From NCBI GenBank assembly GCA_951640165.1, contig OX621264.1, forward strand, positions 7,383,001 through 7,447,000: a stretch of DNA of 64,000 bases, given 5' to 3'. The notes below the pieces were generated by a model. It was not told the origin of the DNA. It did not search any database and worked only from the letters and a program-made list of their open reading frames with translations. How positions within the stretch are numbered: the first letter of the stretch is position 1; each line of letters opens with the position of its first letter. Shown one piece after another: positions 20,541-30,689 of the stretch. The translations under genes and the position numbers were made by a program. Source of the stretch: Pseudoips prasinana. Taxonomy: Eukaryota; Arthropoda; Insecta; Lepidoptera; Nolidae.

Positions 20541-21016
20541 TTTTTATATACTGTGGACACGGGTCTCAATCAAATCAAAACAAATCAATAGTCGACACAG
20601 GATCTCAACATTGGATTACAAATTTACACAAGCCACAGGTCCTCTCCACCGATCGTCACTATTACTCCAGAATAGTACGTGAAGCGTAAATAAAGAAACA
20701 TATAAATTTCAACCGGGAAGACGGATACCGCCTCTCACCATCTTGGAATCCTGTAATAACGAAGTGCCATCGTCGCGTAACCAACGTAGTGCGCCCGGCC
20801 GCTGATGTCATTAGTGTCGTGTGTACCGACAGTTTCGTAAAAGAAAAATATCAAGACCATGCCAGAGTAGATACCGAAACCCGAGCTTCACGGAGACGAC
20901 ACCAGTCGACCCGTGACCACGGCTGGTGCAATCCATGCCGAAACGTCGGGTAACCAAGGTAATGATTTGCCTATATCTTTATCGCGATTGAGACCCGTGT
21001 CCACAGTATATAAAAA
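20541..21016. mobile_element. 476-bp element with perfect 31-bp terminal inverted repeats
   Basis: Left end TTTTTATATACTGTGGACAC..., right end its exact complement over 31 bases. Near the right end is CATGCCGAAACGTCGGGTAA, a motif I associate with the pseudo-LTRs of Penelope-like retroelements. No protein is encoded. It could be a Penelope-like remnant with inverted pseudo-LTR parts, or a MITE of unknown class. Confidence 0.55.
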
Positions 21017-21340
21017 TAAGTATACCTTCTTTATTATATAGTTTACCGTAAGTTTTTATTTTTAGTTTAGTTTCATATCTTTATATAGTAAGCGGTTAAA
21101 TTTAATTTAATGTAATCTTGTTATAGAAGAGCAGAGCTTCCTAACACAAGCAAGATTATTTGCTTAAAGGGTGGCTCCAACCACTTGACACTGTAATAGA
21201 CTAAGTTACTGAAATGAACTATTTGATTTGATTTGATGGGTTTCAAGCGATCATCCGCAAGAAAACTGCCTCGTTCCTGAGCAGAATTGGAGGCAGTCAC
21301 AATGACATCCTGAAGGCAGTGGCGGCTGATACTTCTATAA
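21017..21340 (+). mobile_element. LINE 3' tail with (TTTGA)n and an RT scrap
   Basis: A 3' UTR ending ATGAACTATTTGATTTGATT, a pentanucleotide-type LINE tail, followed by a separate coding scrap with FQAIIRKKTASFLSRIGGSH that looks like the C-terminal third of a LINE RT. The two need not belong together. Confidence 0.5.
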
Positions 21341-21344
21341 ATAA

Positions 21345-21895
21345 ATAAAATAAATAAAAAAGGTTTTTATTCACGTAGACTTTAAAAATGCGCTTGTAAA
21401 TAGTCTGAACATGTTTGTAGTAATATAGTTGTATACATTATTATTTCTAGTAACATAGATATTTAGGTACATATTGTATGAAAACATTTATAAAATTTAT
21501 TTTATTATAGCTATGATATTTAGCTAGCTCGTATCAAGTTATTGTCAAGAAATTATGTTTAATTATAATAATAATAATATAATATCTGGGGACATTGTCA
21601 CACAGATCATCCTAGCCCCAAACTAAGCAAAGCTTGTACTATGGGTACCAGGCGACGATATACATACTTATATAGATAGATAAATACTTATATACATAGA
21701 AAACATCCATGACTCAGAAACAAATATTCGTGCTCATCACACAAATATTTGCACTTACCGGGATTCGAACCCAGGACCACCAGCTTCGTAGGCAGGAGCA
21801 CTACCAACTAGGCTACGGTGATCGTACGGTGATTATTATCTAGTTTAAGTCTAATATTTTTACTACATATTGTCAAAATCTTCTTCCACCATAGT
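21345..21895 (-). mobile_element. LINE tail F, interrupted by SINE-B
   Basis: Minus-strand copy of the 3' UTR seen at 2036-2325, including GGTTTTTATTCACGTAGACT at its plus-strand left edge. It is split between TTATGTTTAATTA and ATCTAGTTTAAGTC, which are contiguous in the unbroken copy. The SINE-B insertion is therefore younger than the LINE copy. Confidence 0.75.
21581..21825 (-). mobile_element. SINE-B, copy 1, inside LINE tail F
   Basis: Reading the minus strand: head TCACCGTAGCCTAGTTGGTA, B-box-like GGGTTCGAATCCC, body AGTCATGGATGTTTTCTATG, and end GATCTGTGTGACAATGTCCC-like followed by (ATT)n on the far side. tRNA-derived, about 245 bp, RNA polymerase III type by its boxes. Bases 21896-22546 after it are AT-rich with nothing recognised. 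Confidence 0.85.
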
Positions 21896-22546
21896 AAGAC
21901 AATCTGTGAGAAGACTTATACCCTAGCATTTCTTAGTTTTAGTTAAATCAAATTAAATCATTTATTATTTCATTGCATTTGGGTATTGCAAGTTCACAGA
22001 TAATAAAATAAGTTTCACCAAAAGCTGTCTAAGAAGGCGTTTGAAACATACATTAGTAACTTAATAAAATAAACTTCTATAGAATGTAAACAAAACAATA
22101 TTTTTTTATAATTACATTATATTACATTTATATGTCAATGTGTTTTTGTTTTCCAAATGTCAATAAAATATTTTGTAAAAGAGAAAAATGTCAAAAGTTG
22201 TAATTAAATGTCAATAAATAAATTAAAATAGATTAGATTTTTGCTCCAATTAGATTTTTGTCATTTAGAAAAACATTAATGGTATAGTAAAATTTCTTAC
22301 AATATTCTAGTTTAATTAATTGTATGTATTATATGAATTGTAATATTTATGTAATATATGAATTGTATTCTATTATTTTCAATTAGCAGTAAGTCAGTAT
22401 GCTATTTTACTTTTAAATGTAGTATTTAGTGCCACAGCAATTAACGGTCAATGAAGTCTTGCAGGAAATCCTTAATATGATAGTAGGCTTTATGTGTCAG
22501 GAATTTATTTAATTTGTTTTTGAGCCTGTTGCAGTTATACTAAGTA

Positions 22547-22695
22547 TCACACTAAAATTATAAAGGCGAAGGTTTGTGAGTGTGTGAGTGTGTATGTTTG
22601 TAATTTGGTATGGAGTTAGCTGACACCCTGGGTTAACACATAGGCTATTATAATTTATAAAGTTTAACGCGGGTAAAACCGCGGGGCACAGCTAG
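22547..22695 (+). mobile_element. Short nonautonomous Helitron
   Basis: 149 bp: starts TCACACTAAAATTATAAAGG after an A, ends with hairpin GCGGGTAAAACCGC plus GGGCACAGCTAG before a T. Same subfamily as 897-1059. Confidence 0.8.
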
Positions 22696-22724
22696 TTATC
22701 TTATATGTATGTAAAATAAACAAA

Positions 22725-22990
22725 GGGCCTGTTGGCGTGGTTGGTAGATACGCTGCCTTTCACACCGCAGGTCGTGGGTTCGATTCCCACCCAGGACAAA
22801 TATTTGTGTGCATGAACATGTCTGTTTGTCCTGAGTCTGCGTGTAAATTATCTATATAAGTATGTATTTACAAAAGAAAAATTGTATGTGTAGTATACAG
22901 CTATCAGTTATCTGGTTTCCATAGTACAAGCTCTGCTTAGTTTGGGATCAGATGGTCGTGTGTAAATAATGTCCCAGGATTTGTACAATC
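22725..22990 (+). mobile_element. SINE-C, near full-length copy
   Basis: Head GGCGTGGTTGGTAGATACGC, B-box-like GGGTTCGATTCCC, body GAACATGTCTGTTTGTCCTG, and 3' part GTTTCCATAGTACAAGCTCT to AATGTCCCAGGAT. It serves as the reference for the many broken copies in the window. The gap to the next Helitron (22991-23253) has no recognisable content. Confidence 0.85.
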
Positions 22991-23253
22991 TCGACTCGAT
23001 CGGAATTAGCGACTCGCACTTTGCTGGTTATTTGTGGTAAGATGAAGAATAACAAACAGACTGATAGGTAGGTAAGTATTGGAAGCAGGTAAAATAGTAG
23101 GTAAGTATAGTAAAAATAACTTTAACTACTAAAACAAGGAAATAATACAGTAATAATAACAATTGACTTAACTTAGTTTGTTATTAATGCAAATACATTA
23201 CCTGTTATATTGTCCTTGGTTGTTATAATTATCAATTAAAAGTTTATGTGTAA

Positions 23254-23562
23254 CTAGCTGTGCCCCGCGGTTTTACTCGCTTTAAACTTTATAAATTATC
23301 CCAGCTCCTCCCCCGTAGGTGTCAGCGTGATAATATGTATCCTATATGTTGACCCGACCTCTTAGTAATATTCATGCAAAATTTGAAGTAAATCCATGCA
23401 GTACTTTTTGTGTTTAGCCCGGACATACATACAGAGAAAAATTCTAAAAACTATATTTTTGGCTTCGAAATCCATTGTAGATCACGTCCCAAGTATCCTT
23501 TTAAAATGTTCCATGTACAGTTTTGACTTTCCTATGATTTTATTATATGTATAGAGTATAGA
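23254..23562 (-). mobile_element. Nonautonomous Helitron, 309-bp subfamily
   Basis: On the minus strand TC start (TCTATACTCTATACATATAA) and CTAG end after GCGAGTAAAACCGC-type hairpin, bounded by A 23253 and T 23563. It matches 35226-35535 over its whole length, including the GGAAAGTCAAAACTGTACA block. Confidence 0.8.
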
Positions 23563-23743
23563 TTGATGCAAATACATTAGCTGTTATATTGTGCTTGGTT
23601 GTTATAATTATCAATTAAGTTTCTGCGTAAGTGGTCGGGGATGTATAACACCTCGGCCCGTAGTAAACGTGACTCAGGACAAACAGACATGTCCTGTGCA
23701 CAAATATATTATTAGCTTTAATACTTGAGAAGTACTCCATAGA

Positions 23744-24115
23744 CTGCCTCGTTGGTCTAGCGGTAGCGTGTTCACCCGCAGAGAACGAGGTCCTGGGTTC
23801 AAATCCCGGGTTGGGCCAAAAGTGATTTTGGGACTTTTCTGTTGAAAGAAAACTTTCTCAGAATCAGCTCAAAGTCTGGGATTTGGCGGTATTATACCCC
23901 CGTGCCTCGGAGAGCACGTAAAGCCGTCGGTCCTGTATCTGACCTCTTTCCGGTCGTGTCGCCTAGGCGTCGCTTCGGATCATGAGAGTGATGGTATATT
24001 CGCGCACACACTTGAGCACTATAATATGTTCCGCGCAGATGGCTAATCTCTGTTGAGATTGGCCGCCGTGGCCGAAATTCGGATGAGAAAAATGTCATGT
24101 CATAATAAACTGAAC
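23744..24115 (+). mobile_element. SINE-A, near full-length copy
   Basis: tRNA-like head GCCTCGTTGGTCTAGCGG, then GGGACTTTTCTGTTGAAAG, TTGGCGGTATTATACCCCCG, GACCTCTTTCCGGTCGTGTC, ATGGCTAATCTCTGTTGAG and the 3' end TGGCCGCCGTGGCCGAAATT. Used as the reference for the family. Confidence 0.85.
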
Positions 24116-24169
24116 ATGGTATGAGGCTAGTTCTGCCTTTCTTCTTATTTTAATTCATTCAATTTTTAA

Positions 24170-25026
24170 GGCCCGGTCTCCACCAAAGCAGAGGCGAGCC
24201 GAGCGGAGAGGAGATGTTTTATAAACAACCAATAGAATTGTGTAATTGACACATCTCCTCTCCGCTCAGCTTCAGTGGAGATCGCTGTGCGGAGATGTGT
24301 AAACTTTGTATGACACGATGGAAGCGGATATGTGAGCTGTGCGCGGACCATGCGCAGTTGTGACGAGAGGTGTGAGCATCTCCGTCCCCCGAGCTAAAAA
24401 CGATATCTTCTCGCACAGCACACAACACACTGCACTCATCTGAAGACGAAAAAGCAAGCCCGGAGTTTCTTTGTGGCTTTCTTCTCCGGGTCGTCCATCT
24501 AGGCAGCTAGAGAAAGCCGCAGGCTAGCTAGGGTAGGATCCTCAACGGCGAGGATCGCGTTGCCCCCTTAACACGTGATCGGTAATCCCGTGCATGTGAT
24601 CTGAATTCCATCTTTTTACTTCAACGGCTGCCTGAGCTGTGGCCCGAACCCTATAAGGGTGCCCTCAGGTATTAGTCGCTTAAATTAAGCTACTAGTTGA
24701 GAGCCTTTTGCGCTAGCCATCTGCTCGTTGTTTTCAATTCTTTAATTTTAATATACAATTGCTAAATGTAACAATAATAGCTTAGTAAATTGCTATTTAT
24801 TATTTATTTAAGGATATTAAAAATATATGTGACGAAACAGACCGCACGGACGGACTAATTCAAAATATTTTGTTGCTTTAATTACTGTTTTTAAACTAAT
24901 TTAAACTGTGTTTATGTAATACATTGTGCGTGACAAGCACAAGTGTATGTAAATACCCAAGTGCTGAATAAATTTCATTATTTCGTCATTATTTCATTTC
25001 ATCTGTGGTTTGGTGGAGTCCTGGCC
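24170..25026. mobile_element. TTAA-flanked composite element (piggyBac-like)
   Basis: Bounded by TTAA at 24166-24169 and 25027-25030. Tips GGCCCGGTCTCCACCAAAGC and, inverted, GGCCAGGACTCCACCAAACC. TTAA target duplication is the piggyBac signature. The interior is not a transposase: it contains a Jockey-like LINE 3' UTR (about 24450-24740, with CCCGAACCCTATAAGGGTGC) and another LINE 3' UTR (24820-25000, with CAGACCGCACGGACGGACTA) that recurs at 49985-50165. It may be a real composite or a coincidence of ends; the tips match at about 16 of 20. Confidence 0.55.
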
Positions 25027-25143
25027 TTAACCTTGATACATAGACGTTTCTTTTGCTGACTGTACTAAAAAGATTAGGCGTAAATTAATGAAAGAAGGGC
25101 GATATGAACAACCTACCTGTAGGGGACAATTATACCCGTTTAT

Positions 25144-25316
25144 ATAGCTGTGCCCCGCGATTTAACCCGCGTTAAGATTTATAAATTATAGCCTATGTGT
25201 TATTCGGATATATAAGCTTTGGATATACCAAGTCTCATCACAATCCGTTCAGTAGATTTTGCGTGAAGAAGTAACAAACATACACACTCGCACACTCATA
25301 AACTTTCGGCCTTATA
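25144..25316 (-). mobile_element. Short Helitron, terminus mutated
   Basis: Minus-oriented copy with GCGGGTTAAATCGCGGGGC hairpin. The terminal CTAG has become CTAT. It is joined head-to-tail with the next copy. Bases 25031-25143 contain nothing recognised. Confidence 0.7.
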
Positions 25317-25321
25317 TACAA

Positions 25322-25507
25322 CTAGCTGTGCCCCGCGGTTGTTATCCGCGCTAAACTTTATAAATTACAGCCTATGTGTTAATGCAGGGTTTCAGCTAAC
25401 TACATACCAAATTTTATTAAATCGCTCCAGCCGTTTAGACGGGAAGAAGTAACAAACATACACACTCGCACACTCCACAAACTTTCACCTTTATAATATT
25501 AGTGTGA
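25322..25507 (-). mobile_element. Short Helitron, complete
   Basis: TCACACTAATATTATAAAGG start and CTAG end on the minus strand, bounded by A 25321 and T 25508. The 3' hairpin is degraded (GCGGATAACAACCGC). The tandem arrangement with 25144-25316 is common for Helitrons. Confidence 0.75.
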
Positions 25508-25539
25508 TAATTAATTTTAGCTTATTATCATTAGTTTTG

Positions 25540-25573
25540 ACGTAGGGGTAGCTGGATGTGCTGGCGTCTGTAC
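25540..25573 (+). repeat. MITE-P, right tip only
   Basis: GGGGTAGCTGGATGTGCTGG then CGTCTG and TA. Nothing else of the element remains. Bases 25580-25937 are AT-rich with a short (TTGACTT)n patch near 25915 and no gene. Confidence 0.65.
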
Positions 25574-25937
25574 AAGCTTATAACTATACCCGATAAGGTG
25601 CTTTAGCGTTAAATGTAAATAAAATAATAAAAAAGAAAAGGAAAATATTAACAAATTATAAATTAATTCATGCATTAGAGAATAATTAGGTACATTTAAA
25701 ACTGTTATATACCATTAAATGATTTATTTTAATGATTTAAAAAAGTCTTCCGAGTATTGATAAGTCAAAGACAGTAGTTATTTAGTGATTACAAAACTAA
25801 AAATGATTACAAATGGAATAAAAGAGTTCGGTCGTGCACTTACTTATTTGAATATTTATATAAGTATCATAGTGTCAATGGCCGCGTTGGTGACCAATAA
25901 TAATTTGACCTTGACTTTGACTTTGACCGAAATAATA

Positions 25938-27225
25938 TTAGGTCTTTACCTATGAAATTGCCGTTCTGCAGTACTGGCCATTTCAAATCAAAATAATTTT
26001 TGTTTGGCTAAGAATTCTAATTTCAAATTAATTTTATTTTAAAAACATGGATTCTTTTTTCCAAAAGTAGTCATTTCTTTATTGATTAGTGTTACATTTT
26101 CATCGCATTTCAATCTTTTTCGTCATCATGGATACGTTAAAAATTCGAGTAATTATGGAATATGAGTACCGTCGTGGCAGCAACGCGGCACAAGCGGCAC
26201 GCAACATCAACGACGTTTACGGAGCTAACACTACAAACCAACGCACCACCTGTTATTGGTTTGCTCGCTTCCGTTCTGGAAATTTCGACCTGAAAAATGA
26301 ACCTCGCGGTCGTCCGAAGACTTTGGTCGACAATGACGAATTAAAGGCGGTTGTGGAAGCTGATGATACACAATCTACGGCTGAATTAGCAGCAGCTTTC
26401 GACGTTAGCGTCAAAACAATATTGGTCCATTTGCGTCAAATTGGCAAGGTAAAAAAGCTTGACAAATGGGTGCCCCACGAACTCAATGATCGCCAGCGCG
26501 AAGTACGCGTCGAGACGTGCCTTGCACTGCTCAACAGACACACAAATGAAGGAATTTTGAACCGCATTGTTACCTGCGATGAAAAATGGATTCTGTTTGA
26601 TAACCGCAAGCGCTCAGCAAGTTGGTTGGATCCTGGTTCAGCACCTAAACAATGCCCTAAACGAAAACTTACCCCTAGAAAAGTGATGGTCACTGTTTGG
26701 TGGTCTAGCGCCGGTGTGATTCATCACAGCTTCTTACCAAACGGGGTGAGCATTACTGCAGATGTGTACTGTGAAGAACTGAGCACAATGATGGAGAAGC
26801 TGGCGCATCTCCAACCAGCATTGGTCAATCGCTCGTCTCCGCTGCTCCTGCACGACAACGCGCGACCTCATACTGCACAGCAGACGGTCTCCAAGTTGCA
26901 AGAACTGGGGTTGGAAGCTCTCCGTCATCCGCCCTACTCACCAGACCTTGCGCCTACAGACTACTACTTTTTCCAGAATTTGGATAACTTCTTGGCGGGA
27001 AAAAAATTCAATACCCGAGAGGCAGTACAAAATGCCTTTGAAGAATTTGTTGCCTCCCGTCCAGCTGATTTCTTTAAGAAGGGCATCAATAAACTGCCAC
27101 TGCGATGGCAAAGATGCATTGATTGCATGGGTGATTACTTCGATTAATACAAATAAAAAAATTCATGAAAAAAATTCGTTTAAATTTTTTCATACAAAAC
27201 GGCAATTTCATAGGTAAAGACCTAT
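25938..27225 (+). mobile_element. Mariner element, apparently complete
   Basis: 1288 bp with TA at both sides. Tips TTAGGTCTTTACCTATGAAA and, inverted, ATAGGTCTTTACCTATGAAA; the inverted match continues through TTGCCGTT for about 28 bases. A single open transposase frame lies inside with ~190 bp of 5' and ~80 bp of 3' noncoding DNA, normal for mariner. The outermost base differs between the two ends. Confidence 0.9.
26128..27147 (+). CDS. Mariner transposase
   Basis: 339 residues from MDTLKIR; the open frame extends 13 codons further upstream but this ATG gives the usual mariner length. N-terminal half: helix-turn-helix DNA-binding region (RGSNAAQAARNINDVYG; ELAAAFDVSVKTILVHLRQI), then the conserved linker WVPHEL. 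Catalytic domain: D151 in TCDEKWI, D243 in HDNARPHT, and D278 in YSPDLAPTDYYFF, a DD34D triad. No stop or frameshift. The enzyme excises and reinserts the element at TA by cut-and-paste. The YYFF after the last Asp is slightly off the common form. It is intact by reading; activity is untested. Confidence 0.92.
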   Translation: MDTLKIRVIMEYEYRRGSNAAQAARNINDVYGANTTNQRTTCYWFARFRSGNFDLKNEPRGRPKTLVDNDELKAVVEADDTQSTAELAAAFDVSVKTILVHLRQIGKVKKLDKWVPHELNDRQREVRVETCLALLNRHTNEGILNRIVTCDEKWILFDNRKRSASWLDPGSAPKQCPKRKLTPRKVMVTVWWSSAGVIHHSFLPNGVSITADVYCEELSTMMEKLAHLQPALVNRSSPLLLHDNARPHTAQQTVSKLQELGLEALRHPPYSPDLAPTDYYFFQNLDNFLAGKKFNTREAVQNAFEEFVASRPADFFKKGINKLPLRWQRCIDCMGDYFD

Positions 27226-27244
27226 TATTATAATAATGTCTACT

Positions 27245-27705
27245 AATTCACCGTAGCCTAGTTGGTAGTGCTCCTGCCTACGAAGCTGGTGGTCCTGGGT
27301 TCGAATTCCGGTAAGTGCAAATATTTGTGTGATGAGCACGAATATTTGTTTCTGAGTCATGGATGTTTTCCATGTATTTAAGTATTTATTGAAGTTATAC
27401 TTCTTTTGGCGCGATGGAGAAAAATGATGAGAGTGAATTTTTACGATGCGCGCGCGGTGTGCGCGCGCATCGTAAAAATTTAACAACATGAAGTTAGTTC
27501 TAGGTGGTATGAAAATTGATAACTATGTTCAAGTTGTATATTAAGAAGTATAACTTCTAACGCGTGTACATAAGTACACACAAGTTATTTTTTCTATCTA
27601 TATAAGTATGTATATCGTCGCCTGGTACCCATAGTACAAGCTTTGCTTAGTTTGGGGCTAGGATGATCTGTGTGACATTGTCCCTAGATATTATTATTAT
27701 TATAA
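27245..27705 (+). mobile_element. SINE-B, copy 2, split by a MITE
   Basis: Head at 27248 (TCACCGTAGCCTAGTTGG) to TTTAAGTATTTAT, then resumes near 27593 with CTATCTATATAAGTATG and continues to GACATTGTCCCTAGATATTA. The family reads AAGTATTTATCTATCTATAT without a break at this point, as at 37530. Confidence 0.8.
27391..27557. repeat. MITE inside SINE-B, with a GC-rich hairpin
   Basis: Tips GAAGTTATACTTCTT and AAGAAGTATAACTTC are inverted repeats. Inside, 27436-27455 and 27461-27480 form a 20-base perfect inverted repeat (AATTTTTACGATGCGCGCGC) around GGTGT. The right boundary is unsure, because about 33 further non-SINE bases follow before the SINE resumes. Confidence 0.6.
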
Positions 27706-27727
27706 TTACTTCAAGTTTGTATGTAGA

Positions 27728-27897
27728 TAAGCTGCATTGCGACGTGCTGGTTGGCGAGGTAGGTAAATGCTTATTTTTTACGTCAGAGGTCGTGGGTTCG
27801 ATTCCCAGCCAGAACAGATACTTGTGTGCATGAACATGTCTGTTTGTTCTTATTCTGGGTGTAATTATCTATATAATGGAGGTATGTAGGTATGTAT
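27728..27897 (+). mobile_element. SINE-C, 5' part
   Basis: Diverged head (GCTGGTTGGCGAGGTAGGTA) with intact B-box-like GGGTTCGATTCCC and GAACATGTCTGTTTGTTCT. It stops after ATCTATATAATGGAGG, losing the 3' half. Confidence 0.75.
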
Positions 27898-27907
27898 TAA
27901 CCGATTT

Positions 27908-28282
27908 GACTGCCTCGTTGGTCTAGCGGCAGCGTGTTCACCCGCAGAGAACGAGGTCCTGGGTTCAAATCCCGGGTCGGGCCAAAAGTGATTTGGGGAC
28001 TTTTCTGTAAAAAGAAAATTTTCTCAGCATCAGCCGAAGTCTGGTAGTTGGCGGTATTATACCCCCGTGCCTCAGAGAGCACGTAAAGCAGACGGTCCTG
28101 TTCCTGACCTCTTTCCGGTCCTGTCGCTAGGCTTCCCATCGGATCATAAGAGTGATGGAATATAAAGTGCTCCTGTGTTTGCGCACACACTTGAGCATTA
28201 AAATATGTCCCGCGCAGGTGGCTAATCTTTATTGAGACTGGCCGCCATCGCCGAAATTCGGCTAGGAGGACATTATTATTAT
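27908..28282 (+). mobile_element. SINE-A, near full-length copy
   Basis: Same order of blocks as the copy at 23744, with GTTTGCGCACACACTTGAGC present and (ATT)n at the 3' end. The 3' tail borders the large Helitron. Confidence 0.85.
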
Positions 28283-28289
28283 CTATATA

Positions 28290-30470
28290 TCTATATATAT
28301 AAAAAGACAAGTCCTGACTGACTGACTGACTCATCAAAGCCCAGCCCAAACCCTTGGACTTAGAAAGCTGAAATTTTGCACAAATGTTTGCTTTATAATG
28401 TAGACAAGGAATAAGGAAGGATTTTTCGAAATTCAACCCCTAAGGGGGTAAAACAGGGGCGCTAAGTTAGTATGAAACTTTGCCGTTTTTGAAGTTTAAG
28501 GCATAAAAATTGGGATTTGGCCTTTCAGTTAAAAATAAAAAAATACGTATTTCATGGTTTTTGGAAATTCCGCCCCCAAGGGCGAAAAATAGGGGATGTA
28601 AGTTTGTATGGAAAATGTTACAATTTTTAAGTTAAACGCATGAAAATTGGTATTTGGCCTTTCAGTTAAAAATAAAAAATTACGTATTTCAGGGTTTTTG
28701 GAAATTCCGCCCCCAAGGGCGAAAAATAGGGGATGTAAGTTTGTATGGAAAATGTTACAATTTTTAAGTTAAACGCATGAAAATTGGTATTTGGCCTTTT
28801 AGTTAAAAATAAAAAATATATATTTCAGCATTTTTGGAAATTCCAGCCCCAAGAGCGAAAAATAGGGGATGTAAGTTTGTATGGAAAATGTGACAATTTT
28901 TAAGTTAAACGCATGAAAATTGGTATTTGGCCTTTTAGTTAAAAATAAAAAATATATATTTCAGCATTTTTGGATATTCCAGCCCCAAGAGCGTAAAATA
29001 GGGGGTGTAAGTTTGTATGAAAAATGTGACAATTTTTAAGTTAAACGCATGAAAATTGGTATTAGGCATTTCAGTTAAAAATTATAAATATATATTTCAA
29101 GATTTTTGGGAATTCCACCCCTTAGGGCGTAAAATAGGGCATGTAAGTTTGTATGAAACATGCGACTTTTTTGAAGTTAAACCCATGAAAATTGGTATTT
29201 GGCCTGTCAGTTGAAAATAAAAATATGTATTCCAGGATTTTTGAAAATTCCACCCCGAAGGGCATAAAATAGGTGATGTAAGTTTATACTGACTGACGGA
29301 CTGACATATCAACGCACAGCCTAAACGGCTAGAGTTAAAGACTTGAAATTTTTACAGAAGGTACCTTTTATGGCGTAGGCATTCACAAAAGAAGGGTTTT
29401 TGAAAATTTCACCCCCAAGGGCGTAAAACGTCAGGATTTTTGGAAATTCCACCCCTAAGGACGACTAGAATAGCCGATGTAAGTTTGTATGAAAGTCTGT
29501 ATTTTTTAAAGTTAAACGCATGTTTATTGGTATTTGGTCTTTCATTTAAAAATAAAGCAGCCCAGGAAATAATTGGTTATTAAAAAAAGGTAATCCAAAA
29601 CTGATTCAATAGATCGCCACCAACAATTTAAGCAAACTCAAATTTAAAAAAATAATTTACTTATTCCAAGTAGCTTAAAATGTCGTGGTCGTTGTCGTCT
29701 AAGTATATATTTAGCGTTTTATAAGATTTGTAACTTCTTTTTTTTGGTAAATTTTATAACAAATTAAAAAAAACTACATTTTTATCAAATTGGGATAAAA
29801 AACGAATTTATCTAAAATTCGAGTTAGCGTAGTATAAATTGATGGTGTCGAGATGATCGCACCCAAAAAACATCATCTTAATTTTACTGATCTACAAGTT
29901 CAAAATTTTGTAACTAGATGGGGTTAATATCGTTTCAAATCGCGGAACTTAATTGGCATATCGGTTAAAATAAATAAATGCTTGAAATAAAAGGTAGTCC
30001 AAAACTGAATCAATAGATGATCGCCTAAATCTCACCCAAAATATAAGCACACATCTTAATTTTACCGCTTTACAAGTTTATATTTTTGTTAGTAGATGGC
30101 GTAATCATCGTTTTAGATTGCGCTATGGTTTCGTTCACAAAATGTCGCAACCTAATGTAATGGGAGTTACCTTTGTGATTAATGCATCGTTGATTATTAT
30201 TTTACTTTATTTGACATACTGATTATACTTAAGGACAATTGATATGTATTCTTTGATTTTTGCTTGATGATATCGGGTCCTTTTTGTAAATAACAGTAGC
30301 AAAGTAGTCTTTGATTTATTTCTTAGTAAGGTTATTTATAAGTTAGGTTTTATTCAATTTATATTGCTTATTTGTTTTAAAAGTGATATTTTTTAGATTA
30401 AGCTTGAAGTAAGTAGTTACATTGGTCATCATTCAAAATTGTCGCGGACAAAGTCGCGGGCACCAGCTAG
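28290..30470 (+). mobile_element. Large nonautonomous Helitron with internal tandem repeats
   Basis: Starts TCTATATATATAAAAAGACA after an A, ends GTCGCGGACAAAGTCGCGGG and CACCAGCTAG before a T. That is the 5' TC / 3' hairpin / CTRR layout of Helitrons. The first 850 bp after the leader are an array of ~137-bp units. At 29290 a second leader-like stretch begins (CTGACTGACGGACTGACATA), so the 5' domain is partly duplicated. There is no Rep/helicase coding sequence; all frames are short. Confidence 0.75.
28440..29290 (+). repeat. Tandem array, ~137-bp unit, about six copies
   Basis: Unit landmarks: GGCGAAAAATAGGGGATGTA, AGTTTGTATGGAAAATGT, CGCATGAAAATTGGTATTTG, TTCAGTTAAAAATAAAAAA. Spacing between the first landmark in successive units is 137 and 136. 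Outer units are more diverged than the two central ones. The 71-codon minus-strand frame at 29097 is a by-product. Confidence 0.85.
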
Positions 30471-30521
30471 TTAACAAAATAAAAGTAGTATATGTAAAAA
30501 TCTATAAAGTTAATTTGACAC

Positions 30522-30660
30522 ATTAGGGTAGCTGTATGTGCTGGCGTCTGTAGTGCTAGTGCGAAAGCGTTAAATATAACAAAATTATAAGTACAAATAA
30601 AGTTGAAAATCTATAAAATAAATTTGTCAGATTGGGGTAGCTGGATGTGCTGGCGGTTGT
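30522..30660 (+). repeat. Two MITE-P right tips
   Basis: GGGTAGCTGTATGTGCTGGC at 30529 and GGGGTAGCTGGATGTGCTGG at 30637, each followed by the element tip and TA. About 100 bp of AT-rich DNA separate them. Confidence 0.65.
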
Positions 30661-30689
30661 ACACCAAGTAAAATTGTATTTATTTATTT

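Noticed and set aside
26089..26127. Upstream ATG of the mariner frame (MLHFHRISIFFVI)
   Set aside because: The hydrophobic 13-residue extension is not typical of mariner; the ATG at 26128 gives the family length.
28440..29290. CRISPR-like array
   Set aside because: Units are 137 bp head to tail with no unique spacers; it is a satellite-like array within a Helitron in a eukaryotic genome.
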